Shown here piece after piece: positions 25,997 through 34,170 of a stretch of 64,000 nucleotides of DNA. Position numbers and translations under genes: made by a program. Under the pieces are notes generated by a model, which was given only the letters and a program-made list of their open reading frames with translations, was not told where the DNA came from and searched no databases. The DNA is taken from positions 186,001 through 250,000 of the forward strand of contig NZ_CAJYDW010000017.1 in assembly GCF_913774235.1 (NCBI RefSeq), in the 5' to 3' direction. Within the stretch, counting starts at the first letter, position 1; every line of letters begins with the position of its first letter. Source of the stretch: an uncultured Pseudomonas sp. Its GTDB lineage: Bacteria > Pseudomonadota > Gammaproteobacteria > Pseudomonadales > Pseudomonadaceae.

Positions 25997-26828
25997 GGTG
26001 CGTTCGCGGTGTACTCGGGTGCTCCAGCAGAAAGGCCAGCGCCTCGGCGCAGGAGGCTTCCACCTTGAGCGCGAGCAGATCGTCCGCGCGGGTCCGGCCA
26101 TAGCCCAGGGCGGCGATGGGCAAGCCGGCGCGGGCGGCGGCCTGGGCGAAGCGAAAGCCGGAATAGACCATCAGCGAGGAGCCCACCACCAGCAGCGCAT
26201 CGGCGCGGTCCAGGTGGGCGAAGGCGCGCTCCACCCGCGCGCCGGGCACGTGCTCGCCAAAGAACACCACGTCCGGCTTGAGCAGGGCGCCGCAGCGCGG
26301 GCAGTCCGGCACGCGGAAACTCATGAAATCCACGCCGTCCAGATCGGCATCGCCATCCGGCGCGGTAGCCGCGTCCAGCTGCAGCCAATCACCATTGAGT
26401 TCGCCCAGCCACTGCTGGAATTCCTGGCGCGGCAGGCGCAGCTCGCAACCCAGGCAGCGGATCTGGTCGAGGCGGCCGTGCAGGTCGATCACCGCCTCGC
26501 TGCCGGCGGCCTGGTGCAGCCGATCGACGTTCTGGGTCAGCAGCATCTCTACCTGGCCGCGTCTTTCCAGGGCCGCCAGGGCCTGGTGGGTGGCGTTGGG
26601 TCGCGCCTGGCAGAAGCGCGGCCAGCCGATCAGGCTGCGCGCCCAGTAGCGACGGCGCAGCAGGTCATCGCCGACGAAGGCCTGCAGGGTGACCGGTTGC
26701 GGGCGCTTCCAGGCGCCGTCGCGGTCGCGGTAGTCGGGAATGCCGGAATCGGTGCTGCAACCGGCCCCGGTGAGCAGAAAGATCCGCTCGTGCCGGGCGA
26801 TGAAATGCTGGAGCTCGGGCAGGGACAT
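25923..26828 (-). CDS. SIR2-family NAD-dependent protein deacylase
   Basis: A 301-residue sirtuin. NAD-binding motifs are [14 protein letters not shown] and [12 protein letters not shown], the catalytic histidine is in DLHG, and a zinc-binding set CLGC...CPRC is intact. NVDRLH and the DYRD context point to the class II (SIRT4-like) group rather than the CobB class. It would remove acyl or lipoyl-like groups from lysines, consuming NAD in the cytoplasm. The C-terminal 25 residues overlap the acyltransferase gene and look unconserved. Confidence 0.88.
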   Translation of the reverse strand: MSLPELQHFIARHERIFLLTGAGCSTDSGIPDYRDRDGAWKRPQPVTLQAFVGDDLLRRRYWARSLIGWPRFCQARPNATHQALAALERRGQVEMLLTQNVDRLHQAAGSEAVIDLHGRLDQIRCLGCELRLPRQEFQQWLGELNGDWLQLDAATAPDGDADLDGVDFMSFRVPDCPRCGALLKPDVVFFGEHVPGARVERAFAHLDRADALLVVGSSLMVYSGFRFAQAAARAGLPIAALGYGRTRADDLLALKVEASCAEALAFLLEHPSTPRTHLTPALRKAAAPAPDASADARSSGS

Positions 26829-26943
26829 CGTGCACCTGAGGTTGCGGGCGATATCCCCAGCTTGGAAAGGGTTATGCCGCGAGGCAAGCCGCAGCTGACG
26901 AACGTCCCGTCCGCCGCGCGGCGTTCCGCCTGACGGCAACCTT

Positions 26944-27393
26944 CTAGAACACCGGCACGTAGATGTAGATCTGCGAATCCTGGGCATCCACCCCGGTGAA
27001 GGCCTCGGTGTAGTGCTCGAAACAGGCACCGGGACGGGGTTGCAGGCCGCGGGCGGGGAGCAGTTCGGCGAACAGCCGGCCGAGACTCTTGGCGACGCTG
27101 GGCGCGGTGCCCAGGTGCACGTAGCGGGCATAGCGGCCTTCCGGCAGTTCCTGGCGCACCATACCGGCAGGCAGCGGCGCGCCCGGCGCGGTGGCCACGG
27201 CAGCCAGATAGTGCATGGCGCCAGCCTGGCGCCAGCTCAGGCCATACCACTCGGCCTCGCCTTCGCGGCCGGTAATCTCGCCCGCGCGGTCGGCGAAGCG
27301 CCGCCAGAGGGCGGCGATGTCTTCGCCCTGGCCGGGCTCGAACAGCAGGCCGGTGACTTCCAGGGCGGGATGGTCGACGATTTCCAGCGACAT
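26944..27393 (-). CDS. GyrI-like / effector-binding domain protein
   Basis: A 149-residue stand-alone GyrI-like (AraC effector-binding) domain, with no helix-turn-helix. Visible family features are the N-terminal EIVDHPALEVTGL strand and the C-terminal CFEHYTEAFTGVDAQDSQIYIYVPV. Such proteins bind small hydrophobic compounds or, as GyrI, DNA gyrase. The ligand is unknown. It is followed by the sirtuin gene 115 bases further along the same strand. Confidence 0.8.
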   Translation of the reverse strand: MSLEIVDHPALEVTGLLFEPGQGEDIAALWRRFADRAGEITGREGEAEWYGLSWRQAGAMHYLAAVATAPGAPLPAGMVRQELPEGRYARYVHLGTAPSVAKSLGRLFAELLPARGLQPRPGACFEHYTEAFTGVDAQDSQIYIYVPVF

Positions 27394-27475
27394 GGGACAG
27401 ACTCTCTCGAAGATGGCTTGAAGGCCGCCACCTTACTCCAGCGGCGCCGCGCGGTCAGCCACGGCGGCCGTCGGA

Positions 27476-28099
27476 CTAAAGGTCGCAGCCGTCAAGGCGT
27501 GCTCCATCCGCGGCAAGCGCCTGGGTCAGCGCCAGGCCCGCCAGGCGTGCACTCGCCAGCAGGCGCTCCACGCTCTGGCCATGCCGGGCGCTGGCAGAGA
27601 GTCCGGCCATGGTGGTGATGACGAAGTCGGCCAACTCCTCCGCACGCTGCGGCTGGCAGGCGGCGATCCGGGCCCTGATCAGCGCCTGGGCCGCCTGGTG
27701 GTAACGGTCGGCTGCCGCGCGGGCCTGGGGATCGTCGGAACGAGTGCCTTCCAGCACCAGGCAACCGGTCGCGCCGGGATCGACCGCATAGCTGCGCGCC
27801 GCCTCTTCCAGCACCTGCGTCAGGGCCACCGCCAGAGACTGCTCGGCCTCCAGGATCTGTCTTAGCAGCAGGGCGCCATTCGAGATGTAGCGCTCGAGCA
27901 CGCGCTGGTACAGCTCGAGCTTGCTGCCGAAGGCCGCATAGAAGCTCGGCGGCCTGATCCCGAGTGCCTGGGTCAGATCGGCCACGCTCACCCCGTCGTA
28001 ACCCTTTTCATGGAACAGGCGCTGAGCCTGGACGAGGGCTTCGTCCGGATCGAAGCGGCGCGGTCGTCCACGAGGTGCGGGTTTATTTGTAGTGTTCAT
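27476..28099 (-). CDS. TetR-family repressor of the adjacent SDR gene
   Basis: A 207-residue TetR regulator: helix-turn-helix at about residues 15-60 (LFHEKGYDGVSVADLTQALGIRPPSFYAAFGSK) and a C-terminal ligand domain. It is divergent from an SDR gene with a 72-base gap holding two near-identical 16-bp operators, one covering its own start codon (28088-28103) and one covering the SDR promoter (28137-28152). Repression of itself and of the SDR is therefore strongly suggested. The inducer is unknown. Confidence 0.92.
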   Translation of the reverse strand: MNTTNKPAPRGRPRRFDPDEALVQAQRLFHEKGYDGVSVADLTQALGIRPPSFYAAFGSKLELYQRVLERYISNGALLLRQILEAEQSLAVALTQVLEEAARSYAVDPGATGCLVLEGTRSDDPQARAAADRYHQAAQALIRARIAACQPQRAEELADFVITTMAGLSASARHGQSVERLLASARLAGLALTQALAADGARLDGCDL

Positions 28100-28103
28100 T
28101 ACA
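28088..28103. promoter_or_regulatory. TetR operator 1
   Basis: TGTAGTGTTCATTACA, an imperfect palindrome overlapping the tetR start codon. It shares the pattern TGTAG(N6)YTACA with the site at 28137. Confidence 0.7.
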
Positions 28104-28111
28104 AAAATGCT

Positions 28112-28139
28112 TTGACAGAGGTTGGGTGAGGTTTATTGT
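28112..28139 (+). promoter_or_regulatory. SDR promoter
   Basis: A perfect -35 TTGACA (28112-28117) is followed after 16 bases by TATTGT (28134-28139) as -10. The second TetR operator begins inside the -10, which would block polymerase. Confidence 0.65.
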
Positions 28140-28152
28140 AGCACTCACTACA
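28137..28152. promoter_or_regulatory. TetR operator 2
   Basis: TGTAGCACTCACTACA, TGTAG and CTACA arms with a 6-base centre, placed on the -10/start region of the SDR promoter. Confidence 0.72.
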
Positions 28153-28171
28153 TTAATCAGGAGTTAGGGTC

Positions 28172-28885
28172 ATGGCGAATTTTGCAGGCAAGAAGGTCTT
28201 GGTGCTGGGCGGCAGCCGCGGCATAGGCGCAGCCATCGTACGGCGCTTCGCCGCCGAGGGTGCCCGGGTGACCTTCACCTATTCCAGCTCCCAGGACGCC
28301 GCCCAGGCGCTGGCTGCGGAAACCGGTAGCACAGCCCAAGCGACCGACAGCGCCGACCGCGACGCGGTCATCGCCCGGGTGCGGGACAGCGGCCCGCTGG
28401 ATGTGCTGGTGGTGAATTCCGGCGTCGCCCTCTTCGGCGATGCGCTGGAGCAGGACCCGGACGCCGTCGACCGGCTGCTGCGCATCAATGTGCAGGCGCC
28501 CTATCACGCCGCGGTGGAAGCCGCGCGGCAGATGCCGGCTGGTGGCCGCATCATCGTGATCGGCTCGGTGAATGGCGACCGCATGCCGGTCCCCGGCCTG
28601 GCCGCCTACGCCGTGAGCAAATCCGCGCTGCAAGGCCTGGCCCGTGGCCTGGCGCGGGATTTCGGACCGCGCGGCATCACCGTCAACGTGGTGCAGCCGG
28701 GGCCCATCGATACCGACATGAATCCGGCCGATGGACCGCTGAAGGAAATGATGCACAGCTTCATGGCCATCAAGCGCCATGGCAGCGCCGAAGAGGTGGC
28801 CGGCATGGTCGCCTGGCTGGCCGGCCCCGAGGCCGGCTTCGTCACCGGTGCCATGCACACCATCGACGGGGCCTTCGGCGCCTGA
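28172..28885 (+). CDS. Short-chain dehydrogenase/reductase (SDR)
   Basis: A 237-residue classical SDR. The cofactor loop GGSRGIGAAI is at residues 12-21, the catalytic tyrosine and lysine are in YAVSK, and the serine is in VIGSVNG. The C-terminal GAMHTIDGAFGA closes the family fold. It follows AGGAG by 8 bases and is under the divergent TetR regulator. Its substrate is not known; TetR-SDR pairs of this kind often respond to toxic aldehydes or ketones. It ends 36 bases from the convergent Hsp70 gene. Confidence 0.9.
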   Translation: MANFAGKKVLVLGGSRGIGAAIVRRFAAEGARVTFTYSSSQDAAQALAAETGSTAQATDSADRDAVIARVRDSGPLDVLVVNSGVALFGDALEQDPDAVDRLLRINVQAPYHAAVEAARQMPAGGRIIVIGSVNGDRMPVPGLAAYAVSKSALQGLARGLARDFGPRGITVNVVQPGPIDTDMNPADGPLKEMMHSFMAIKRHGSAEEVAGMVAWLAGPEAGFVTGAMHTIDGAFGA

Positions 28886-28921
28886 TCGAGCGCGCGACCG
28901 GCGCCGAGCTAGGCGGCAACC

Positions 28922-30184
28922 CTAGCCGTAGCGCTTGAACGCCTCGATGGCCAGGCCGTTGCCGATGTTGCCGAAGCGGTCGCCGTCCACCAGGCGGGCG
29001 CCGGGGAAACGCTTGGCCAGGGTCTGGCGCAGCGCCGGGATGCCGCTGGAGCCACCGGTGAAGAACAGGCTGTCGACCCGCGCCGGGTCGAGGTCGGCGC
29101 GCGCCAGCAGGTCGTCCACGCCACGGCTCAGGCGTTCCAGTTGCACGGCGATGGCGGCGTCGAACAGCGGGCGTTCGAGGTCCGCGGCCAGGCCGGTCTC
29201 GATGCGGTCCAGGCGCAGGGTGCGGCGCCAGTCGTCGGTCAGGGCGATCTTGGCGTCTTCCACCTGGATCGCCAGCCAATGGCCGGCGCGTTGTTCGATG
29301 AGCTTGAACAAGCGATCCATGCAGCGACTGTCCTGGGCGTCGTATCTCATGTCGCGCAGGGCCAGCACGCTCTTCTTGGCATAGACGGCATTGATGGTGT
29401 GCCAGGTTGCCAGGTTGATGTAGTGGCTGGTGGGCATGGTGGCGCCGCTCTTCATGGCGCTGCCGTAGCCCAGCAGCGGCATCACGCCCTCCAGGCTGAG
29501 CTGGCGGTCGAAGTCGGTACCGCCGACGTGCACGCCGCCGGTGGCGAGGATGTCGCCGGCACGGTCGGCCAACTCGCGCCGCTCCGGCGCCAGGCGCACC
29601 AGGGAGAAGTCCGAGGTACCGCCGCCGATGTCGACGATCAGCACCAACTCCTCCCGCTCGATGCTGCGCTCGTAGTCGAAGGCGGCGGCGAGGGGCTCGA
29701 ACTGGAAGGAGATGTCGCTGAAGCCCACCTGGCGCGCCACGGCGGCCAGGGTGTCCTCGGCTTCCTGGTCGGCGACCGGATCGTCGTCGACGAAGTGCAC
29801 CGGGCGGCCCAGTACCACGGCGTCGAAGGCGCGGTCGGCCTGCTGTTCGGCGCGCTGCTTGAGGGTGCCGAGGAACAGTCCGAGCACCTCGGTGAAGGGC
29901 AGGGCGCTGCCGAGGATGCTGGTTTCGCCCTTGAGCAGGCTGGAGCCGAGCAGACTCTTGAGCGATCTCAGCAGCCGCCCTTCGTAGCCTTCCAGGTATT
30001 CGTGCAGCGCCTGGCGGCCATAGGCCGGACGGCGCTCTTCGGCATTGAAGAAGATCACCGAGGGCAGGGTGGCCTTGCCGTCTTCGAGGGGCAGCAGCAC
30101 GTCGCCCGAGGGCCGCAGCCAGCCGGCGGTGGAGTTGGAGGTACCGAAGTCGAGGCCCAGGGCGCGGGCGGGCAGAGCAGCCAT
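28922..30184 (-). CDS. Hsp70-family chaperone, YegD-like
   Basis: A 420-residue protein with an actin-type ATPase domain: phosphate-1 loop LGLDFGTSNST at the N-terminus, phosphate-2 VDIGGGTSDFS and adenosine motif FTGGSSGIPALR. It lacks the DnaK substrate-binding domain, as do YegD-type members (about 420-450 residues). Its client is unknown. The ATG at 30184 is used because the ATPase domain begins there, though the ribosome-binding site is weak. Confidence 0.87.
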   Translation of the reverse strand: MAALPARALGLDFGTSNSTAGWLRPSGDVLLPLEDGKATLPSVIFFNAEERRPAYGRQALHEYLEGYEGRLLRSLKSLLGSSLLKGETSILGSALPFTEVLGLFLGTLKQRAEQQADRAFDAVVLGRPVHFVDDDPVADQEAEDTLAAVARQVGFSDISFQFEPLAAAFDYERSIEREELVLIVDIGGGTSDFSLVRLAPERRELADRAGDILATGGVHVGGTDFDRQLSLEGVMPLLGYGSAMKSGATMPTSHYINLATWHTINAVYAKKSVLALRDMRYDAQDSRCMDRLFKLIEQRAGHWLAIQVEDAKIALTDDWRRTLRLDRIETGLAADLERPLFDAAIAVQLERLSRGVDDLLARADLDPARVDSLFFTGGSSGIPALRQTLAKRFPGARLVDGDRFGNIGNGLAIEAFKRYG

Positions 30185-30313
30185 GTCAGGATCCGTAACG
30201 CGAACAGCCGCGCAGTTTAGCCGAGACGCGCTCTCAGGCGAACCCTGGCCCGGTGCCAGCAACCCCGCAGGAACCGCTAGACTGGCGGTTTTTCCCGAGG
30301 GTTCCGTGCACCC

Positions 30314-31069
30314 ATGGCGCGCTCTTCTTGCTGGTGGCGGTCGCTGCCGCCCTTGGCCCTGCTGCTGGGCGGTGCGCTCGCCGGGCTGGTCCAGCCGCTA
30401 GGACTGCTCTGCGGTGTGCTGTTCCTGGCTTGGCTAGGGGCGCGGCCGTGTGTCGCACCCCAGATCTGGCGGTCGGTGACGCTGGTGACGGCCGTGCTGT
30501 TCGCTGCCCATCTCGTGCCAGGGTTCGTGCCCCTGCCGCTGGGGCCACCCCGGGACCTGGGCGGCTCCCAGCCCTGGCAACTGCGGCTGGCGCTGGACAA
30601 GGCCTTGGTCGCCCTTGCGCTGTTGCTGGCCTGGTGGGGAACCCCGGTAGGGCCGTGGCGTGTGCGACCGCTGCTGGCCACGGTCGGTCTGACTCTGGTC
30701 GGCGTGCCCGCTCTCGCCCTGGCTCTGGGCATCCTCGGCTGGCAGCCGAAGTGGCCGGAGGGTCTGCTGGCCTGGCTGGCAATCAATCTGCTGGTGACCT
30801 GCCTGGCCGAAGAACTGGTGTTTCGTGCCTTGCTGCAGCGCTGGCTGGCGGCGACGTTCGGTCCCGTCCGCGGCCTGTTGCTGGCCAGCCTGCTGTTCGG
30901 TCTCGCCCATTTGCCGGCTGGTGTCGGCTTCGCCGGGCTGGCTGGTCTGGCTGGTGTGGGTTATGGGCTGGCTTTCCACTGCTCGGGCAACCGCCTTTGG
31001 CCGGCGGTGCTGCTGCACGGCGCCCTCAACACCCTGCATCTGCTGTTGCTGACCTATCCCTTGCGCTGA
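30314..31069 (+). CDS. CPBP-family intramembrane metalloprotease
   Basis: A 251-residue membrane protein with seven or eight helices and the CPBP (Abi/Rce1-like) motifs: EELVFR with the catalytic glutamate pair, FGLAHLP, and HGALNT. Bacterial members have been linked to peptide or bacteriocin self-immunity and protein maturation, but no such genes are near. It overlaps the DCC-domain gene by 16 bases tail to tail. Confidence 0.85.
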   Translation: MARSSCWWRSLPPLALLLGGALAGLVQPLGLLCGVLFLAWLGARPCVAPQIWRSVTLVTAVLFAAHLVPGFVPLPLGPPRDLGGSQPWQLRLALDKALVALALLLAWWGTPVGPWRVRPLLATVGLTLVGVPALALALGILGWQPKWPEGLLAWLAINLLVTCLAEELVFRALLQRWLAATFGPVRGLLLASLLFGLAHLPAGVGFAGLAGLAGVGYGLAFHCSGNRLWPAVLLHGALNTLHLLLLTYPLR

Positions 31070-31491
31070 TCCTCGCGGCGCCGGTCCAGGGCGCAGACTT
31101 CAGCCTGGCAACGCCGACTGCCCTCGGGGTGGGGCAGCCAGGTCAGGCCTGGGCGCAGCTTGAGAAAGAGCCGATAGCCCAGTTCCAGGAATGGCCGTAG
31201 CGGCCGCCAGGCCAGCGGCCGGGCCCAGCGTCCGAGTCCAGCGGTGCGCCAGCTCCAATAGGTGGCGTCCAATCCCTTGAACCAACGGCCATCGGCATCC
31301 CGCGCGTGCAGCAGGTCGAGCATGACTTGGCGCGGTGGGGCATCGGCAGGGGCCTGGTAGTCCGGCGCGGCCAGATCGACCAGGTGTAGGCGGCTCGGAT
31401 CGGCATGGCGGCGCAGCCAGGCGATTTCGCGGGCGCAGAGCGGACAGGCGCCATCGTGATAGAGGGTCAGGGGCAGGCGAGGTGCGTGCAT
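31054..31491 (-). CDS. DCC-family thiol-disulfide oxidoreductase-like protein (DUF393)
   Basis: A 145-residue DCC/DUF393 protein with the namesake motif YHDGACPLCAREIAWLRR, carrying a CxxC pair. The family is thought to act in thiol-disulfide exchange. The ATG at 31491 is preferred over 31518 because AGGA is 8 bases upstream of it and the family starts close to this point. No signal peptide is present, so it is cytoplasmic. Confidence 0.82.
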   Translation of the reverse strand: MHAPRLPLTLYHDGACPLCAREIAWLRRHADPSRLHLVDLAAPDYQAPADAPPRQVMLDLLHARDADGRWFKGLDATYWSWRTAGLGRWARPLAWRPLRPFLELGYRLFLKLRPGLTWLPHPEGSRRCQAEVCALDRRREDQRKG

Positions 31492-31644
31492 CGTCAAGGT
31501 CCTGGGTGTCTTGTCCATCTGGACCGGTCGCCGCGGCCGCCGTTGCGCTTTCCGCCGAACGGTAAGCGCAACGCTGGCTCGCGGCGAGTCGGAAACAGAG
31601 ACGCCGAATGACGGCACTCTACGCAATCAATGAACGAGGTCGCT

Positions 31645-32442
31645 ATGGATCTGGGAATCAAGGGGCGTGTCGCCCTCATCACGGGGGCCAGCGGTGGCAT
31701 GGGTCTGGCCACGGCGAAATTGCTGGCCGAGGAGGGCGTCAAGCTGGTGCTCTCCGACCTGGAGCAGGACAAGCTCGAAGAGGCGGCGAAGAGCCTGCCG
31801 GGCGAGCCGCTGCTGATCGCCGCCGACATGACCGACCAGGCCGCGGTGAACAAGCTGGTGGAGCAGGGCGAGTCCCGTTTCGGCCAGATCGACATCGTCG
31901 TCCATACCGCCGGCGTCACTGGCGCCAAGGGCGATCCACTGGAGCTGGAAGATGCCGACTACGAGGAAGCCTGGGCCACCGACTTCTTCTCCGCCGTGCG
32001 CGTCGCCCGCGCTGCCATTCCGCGCATGCGCAAGCGTGGCTGGGGTCGCTTCGTCTGCATCACCTCGGAAAACGCCGTCCAACCCTATTGGGAAGAGGCC
32101 GTCTACAACGTAGCCAAGGCGGCCCTGGCGGCATTCATCAAGAACCTCTCCTACAAGGAAGCGGCCCACGGCGTGTTGTGCAACACCGTCTCGCCGGCCT
32201 TCATCGAGACCGGCATGACCGACGGCATGATGGAAAAGCGCGCCAAGGAATTGGGCGTTTCCTTCGAGGAAGCCATCGAAAGCTTCCTCGACGAAGAGCG
32301 GCCCGGCATCGTGCAGAAGCGTCGCGGCAAGGTGGAAGAGGTGGCCGCGGCCATCGCCCTGCTGGTGTCCGAGCGCGCCTCCTTCATCAACGGCAGCAAT
32401 CTGCGCGTGGATGGGGGATCGGTCCAGGCAGTGCAGAACTAA
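31645..32442 (+). CDS. Short-chain dehydrogenase/reductase (SDR)
   Basis: A 265-residue classical SDR with TGASGGMGLA near the N-terminus, the catalytic set S (in CITSENA), Y and K (YNVAK), and a C-terminal FINGSNLRVDGGSVQ. The sequence between residues 185 and 230 is a longer, charged substrate loop. The ATG at 31645 is preferred to the ATG at 31630 because GAGG at 31636-31639 serves it and the family begins there. Substrate unknown. It overlaps the convergent DUF502 gene by four bases. Confidence 0.87.
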   Translation: MDLGIKGRVALITGASGGMGLATAKLLAEEGVKLVLSDLEQDKLEEAAKSLPGEPLLIAADMTDQAAVNKLVEQGESRFGQIDIVVHTAGVTGAKGDPLELEDADYEEAWATDFFSAVRVARAAIPRMRKRGWGRFVCITSENAVQPYWEEAVYNVAKAALAAFIKNLSYKEAAHGVLCNTVSPAFIETGMTDGMMEKRAKELGVSFEEAIESFLDEERPGIVQKRRGKVEEVAAAIALLVSERASFINGSNLRVDGGSVQAVQN

Positions 32443-33173
32443 GAGGAACGGGGCGGCTCCTCGGCCGTCCCCTGTTCCTGCTGACGACGTACCGCCTCGT
32501 CCAGGGGAATGAATTCCACCTGCCGATCCTTGACCACCGGCGGCAGGGTGATGCCCATGGAGACATAGATACTGGTGAACATATCCACCCCCATGTCGGC
32601 CGGTTTCACCCAGTCCACCGGCACATAGAGCAGGCCGCCGCCGACCGGTACCGGCGCCGAGGGCACCAGCACCGCGTGGTAGTGGCGACCGTCGATGTCG
32701 ACCACCGCCGGATTCGGCAGCAGCGCCAACACGGCCACGCCCTGGCCACCGAAGAAGCACCACACCGGACTCATGGCGCGGATGTCCGCTCCACCTTCCT
32801 TGCGATCGAGCAATTCGACGAAGCGCTCGGCCAGACCATAGAGTTTGCCGAACACCGGAATGCGCCGGAACGTGACGTTGGCGAACCAGGCCAGTGGCCG
32901 GCGCAGGCCCAGCTTCACTGCTATGCCCAGCGGATAGAGCAGTACCAGCAGCACCAGAGTGCCGATGCCGTAGGCCGCCAGGGAGTTACCGACGAAGGGA
33001 TGCCCGACCGCCACGAATAGCTGGCCGAGGGTGGTGTTGGGGCCGATCAAGCCATTGAGGAAGCTGACGATCCAGCCGATCAGGGCCAGGGTCAGCACCA
33101 GGGGCAGCAGGAGCAGCAGCCCGGCCAGCCAGGTGGACACGATGCTTTCGAAACCGCGACGAACGAAGGGCAT
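32439..33173 (-). CDS. DUF502 membrane protein
   Basis: A 244-residue protein with two strong N-terminal membrane helices (about 14-40 and 65-90) and a C-terminal beta-rich soluble domain. It matches the DUF502 family through VPDW-like VPVDWVKPADMGVDMFTSIYVSMG and PPVVKDR. The function of the family in bacteria is not established (distant relatives are the plant COV proteins). It stands alone, divergent from the exported dehydroquinate dehydratase. Confidence 0.85.
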   Translation of the reverse strand: MPFVRRGFESIVSTWLAGLLLLLPLVLTLALIGWIVSFLNGLIGPNTTLGQLFVAVGHPFVGNSLAAYGIGTLVLLVLLYPLGIAVKLGLRRPLAWFANVTFRRIPVFGKLYGLAERFVELLDRKEGGADIRAMSPVWCFFGGQGVAVLALLPNPAVVDIDGRHYHAVLVPSAPVPVGGGLLYVPVDWVKPADMGVDMFTSIYVSMGITLPPVVKDRQVEFIPLDEAVRRQQEQGTAEEPPRSS

Positions 33174-33223
33174 GCAGGGACTCGATGGCTAAAGTGCCAG
33201 TCTACGCCAGCCGGGCGATCAGC

Positions 33224-33254
33224 GCCCGCCAAGTGCTGATCGGCGGGCACTTGG
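33224..33254. promoter_or_regulatory. Overlapping inverted repeats upstream of aroD-like gene
   Basis: CCAAGTGC (33229-33236) pairs with GCACTTGG (33247-33254), while GCCCGCC (33224-33230) can instead pair with GGCGGGC (33242-33248). The two pairings exclude each other. The site is 50-80 bases upstream of the start and might be an operator or a leader switch. Confidence 0.35.
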
Positions 33255-33306
33255 TCGCGGCAGCGCAGGTCTTGAAGACAGTCGCCTTTCGTTCTGGAGT
33301 CCTGTG

Positions 33307-34170
33307 ATGCCCCTCACGCTTCGTCCGCTGCTCCTCGCGGCACTGCCCCTCGCCCTGTACGCCGGCTTATCCCTCTGCTCGACCGCGCAGGCGGCCACCC
33401 AGCCGGTGCAGGTCCGGGATCTGCGCATTGGCGAAGGGCGGCCGAAGATCATCGTTTCCACCTCGGGCAAGACGGCCGAGCAGGTGCTCGAACAAGGCCG
33501 AGCTGCTGCCGCTTCCCCCGCCGTCGACCTGCTGGAGCTGCGCCTCGATCTGCTGGCCTTCGCCACGGATGCCGACCAGGTGGCCGCTTTGGGTCGGCAA
33601 CTGGTGCAGACGCTGGGCGGCAAGCCCCTGCTGCTGACCTTCAGGTCCAGGCGCGAAGGCGGTGCTGGCGAGCTGGACGATGCGGCCTATGCGGCGCTTT
33701 ACGGCAAGCTGCTGCAAGCCGGCTTCGCCGATCTGATCGACGTGGAGATGCGCCGCGACGAGCGCCGGGTCAAGGCGTTGGTGGTGGAGGCGCACAAGAC
33801 CGGCGCCAAGGTGATCCTCTCCAGCCATGACTTCCAGGGCACGCCGGGCAATGCCGAGCTGCTCAAGCGCTTGCAGCGCCAGCAGACCCTGGGCGCCGAC
33901 ATCCTCAAGCTGGCGGTAATGCCGCGGGATGGTGGCGATGTCGCCCGCCTGCTACAGGTGACCTGGACCCAGCACCAGCGCAGCCCCAAGCCGCTGCTCA
34001 TCATGGCCATGGGCGGGGTCGGCGCCGTCTCCCGCCTGGCCGGCGAGACCTTTGGCAGTGCCCTTACCTTCGGCAGCCAGGGCCAGGCGTCGGCGCCGGG
34101 CCAGATCGAGGCGGACGTCCTGCAGCAGACGCTGGAGGCGCTGCACCGGGCGCGCCAGTCCTCGTCATAG
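33307..34170 (+). CDS. aroD: Type I 3-dehydroquinate dehydratase with signal peptide
   Basis: A 287-residue class I enzyme that converts 3-dehydroquinate to 3-dehydroshikimate through a Schiff base. The catalytic lysine is Lys201 (ILKLAVMP) and the partner His174 (ILSSHDFQGTP); SRLAGETFGSALTFGS and SAPGQIE are intact. Unlike the cytoplasmic biosynthetic enzyme, it starts with a typical signal peptide (residues 1-30, ending STAQA), so it should act in the periplasm. The ATG at 33307 has GGAG 7 bases upstream. The quinate/shikimate cluster is 4 kb away, which supports a catabolic role. Its 3' end overlaps the S9 peptidase gene by six bases. Confidence 0.9.
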   Translation: MPLTLRPLLLAALPLALYAGLSLCSTAQAATQPVQVRDLRIGEGRPKIIVSTSGKTAEQVLEQGRAAAASPAVDLLELRLDLLAFATDADQVAALGRQLVQTLGGKPLLLTFRSRREGGAGELDDAAYAALYGKLLQAGFADLIDVEMRRDERRVKALVVEAHKTGAKVILSSHDFQGTPGNAELLKRLQRQQTLGADILKLAVMPRDGGDVARLLQVTWTQHQRSPKPLLIMAMGGVGAVSRLAGETFGSALTFGSQGQASAPGQIEADVLQQTLEALHRARQSSS

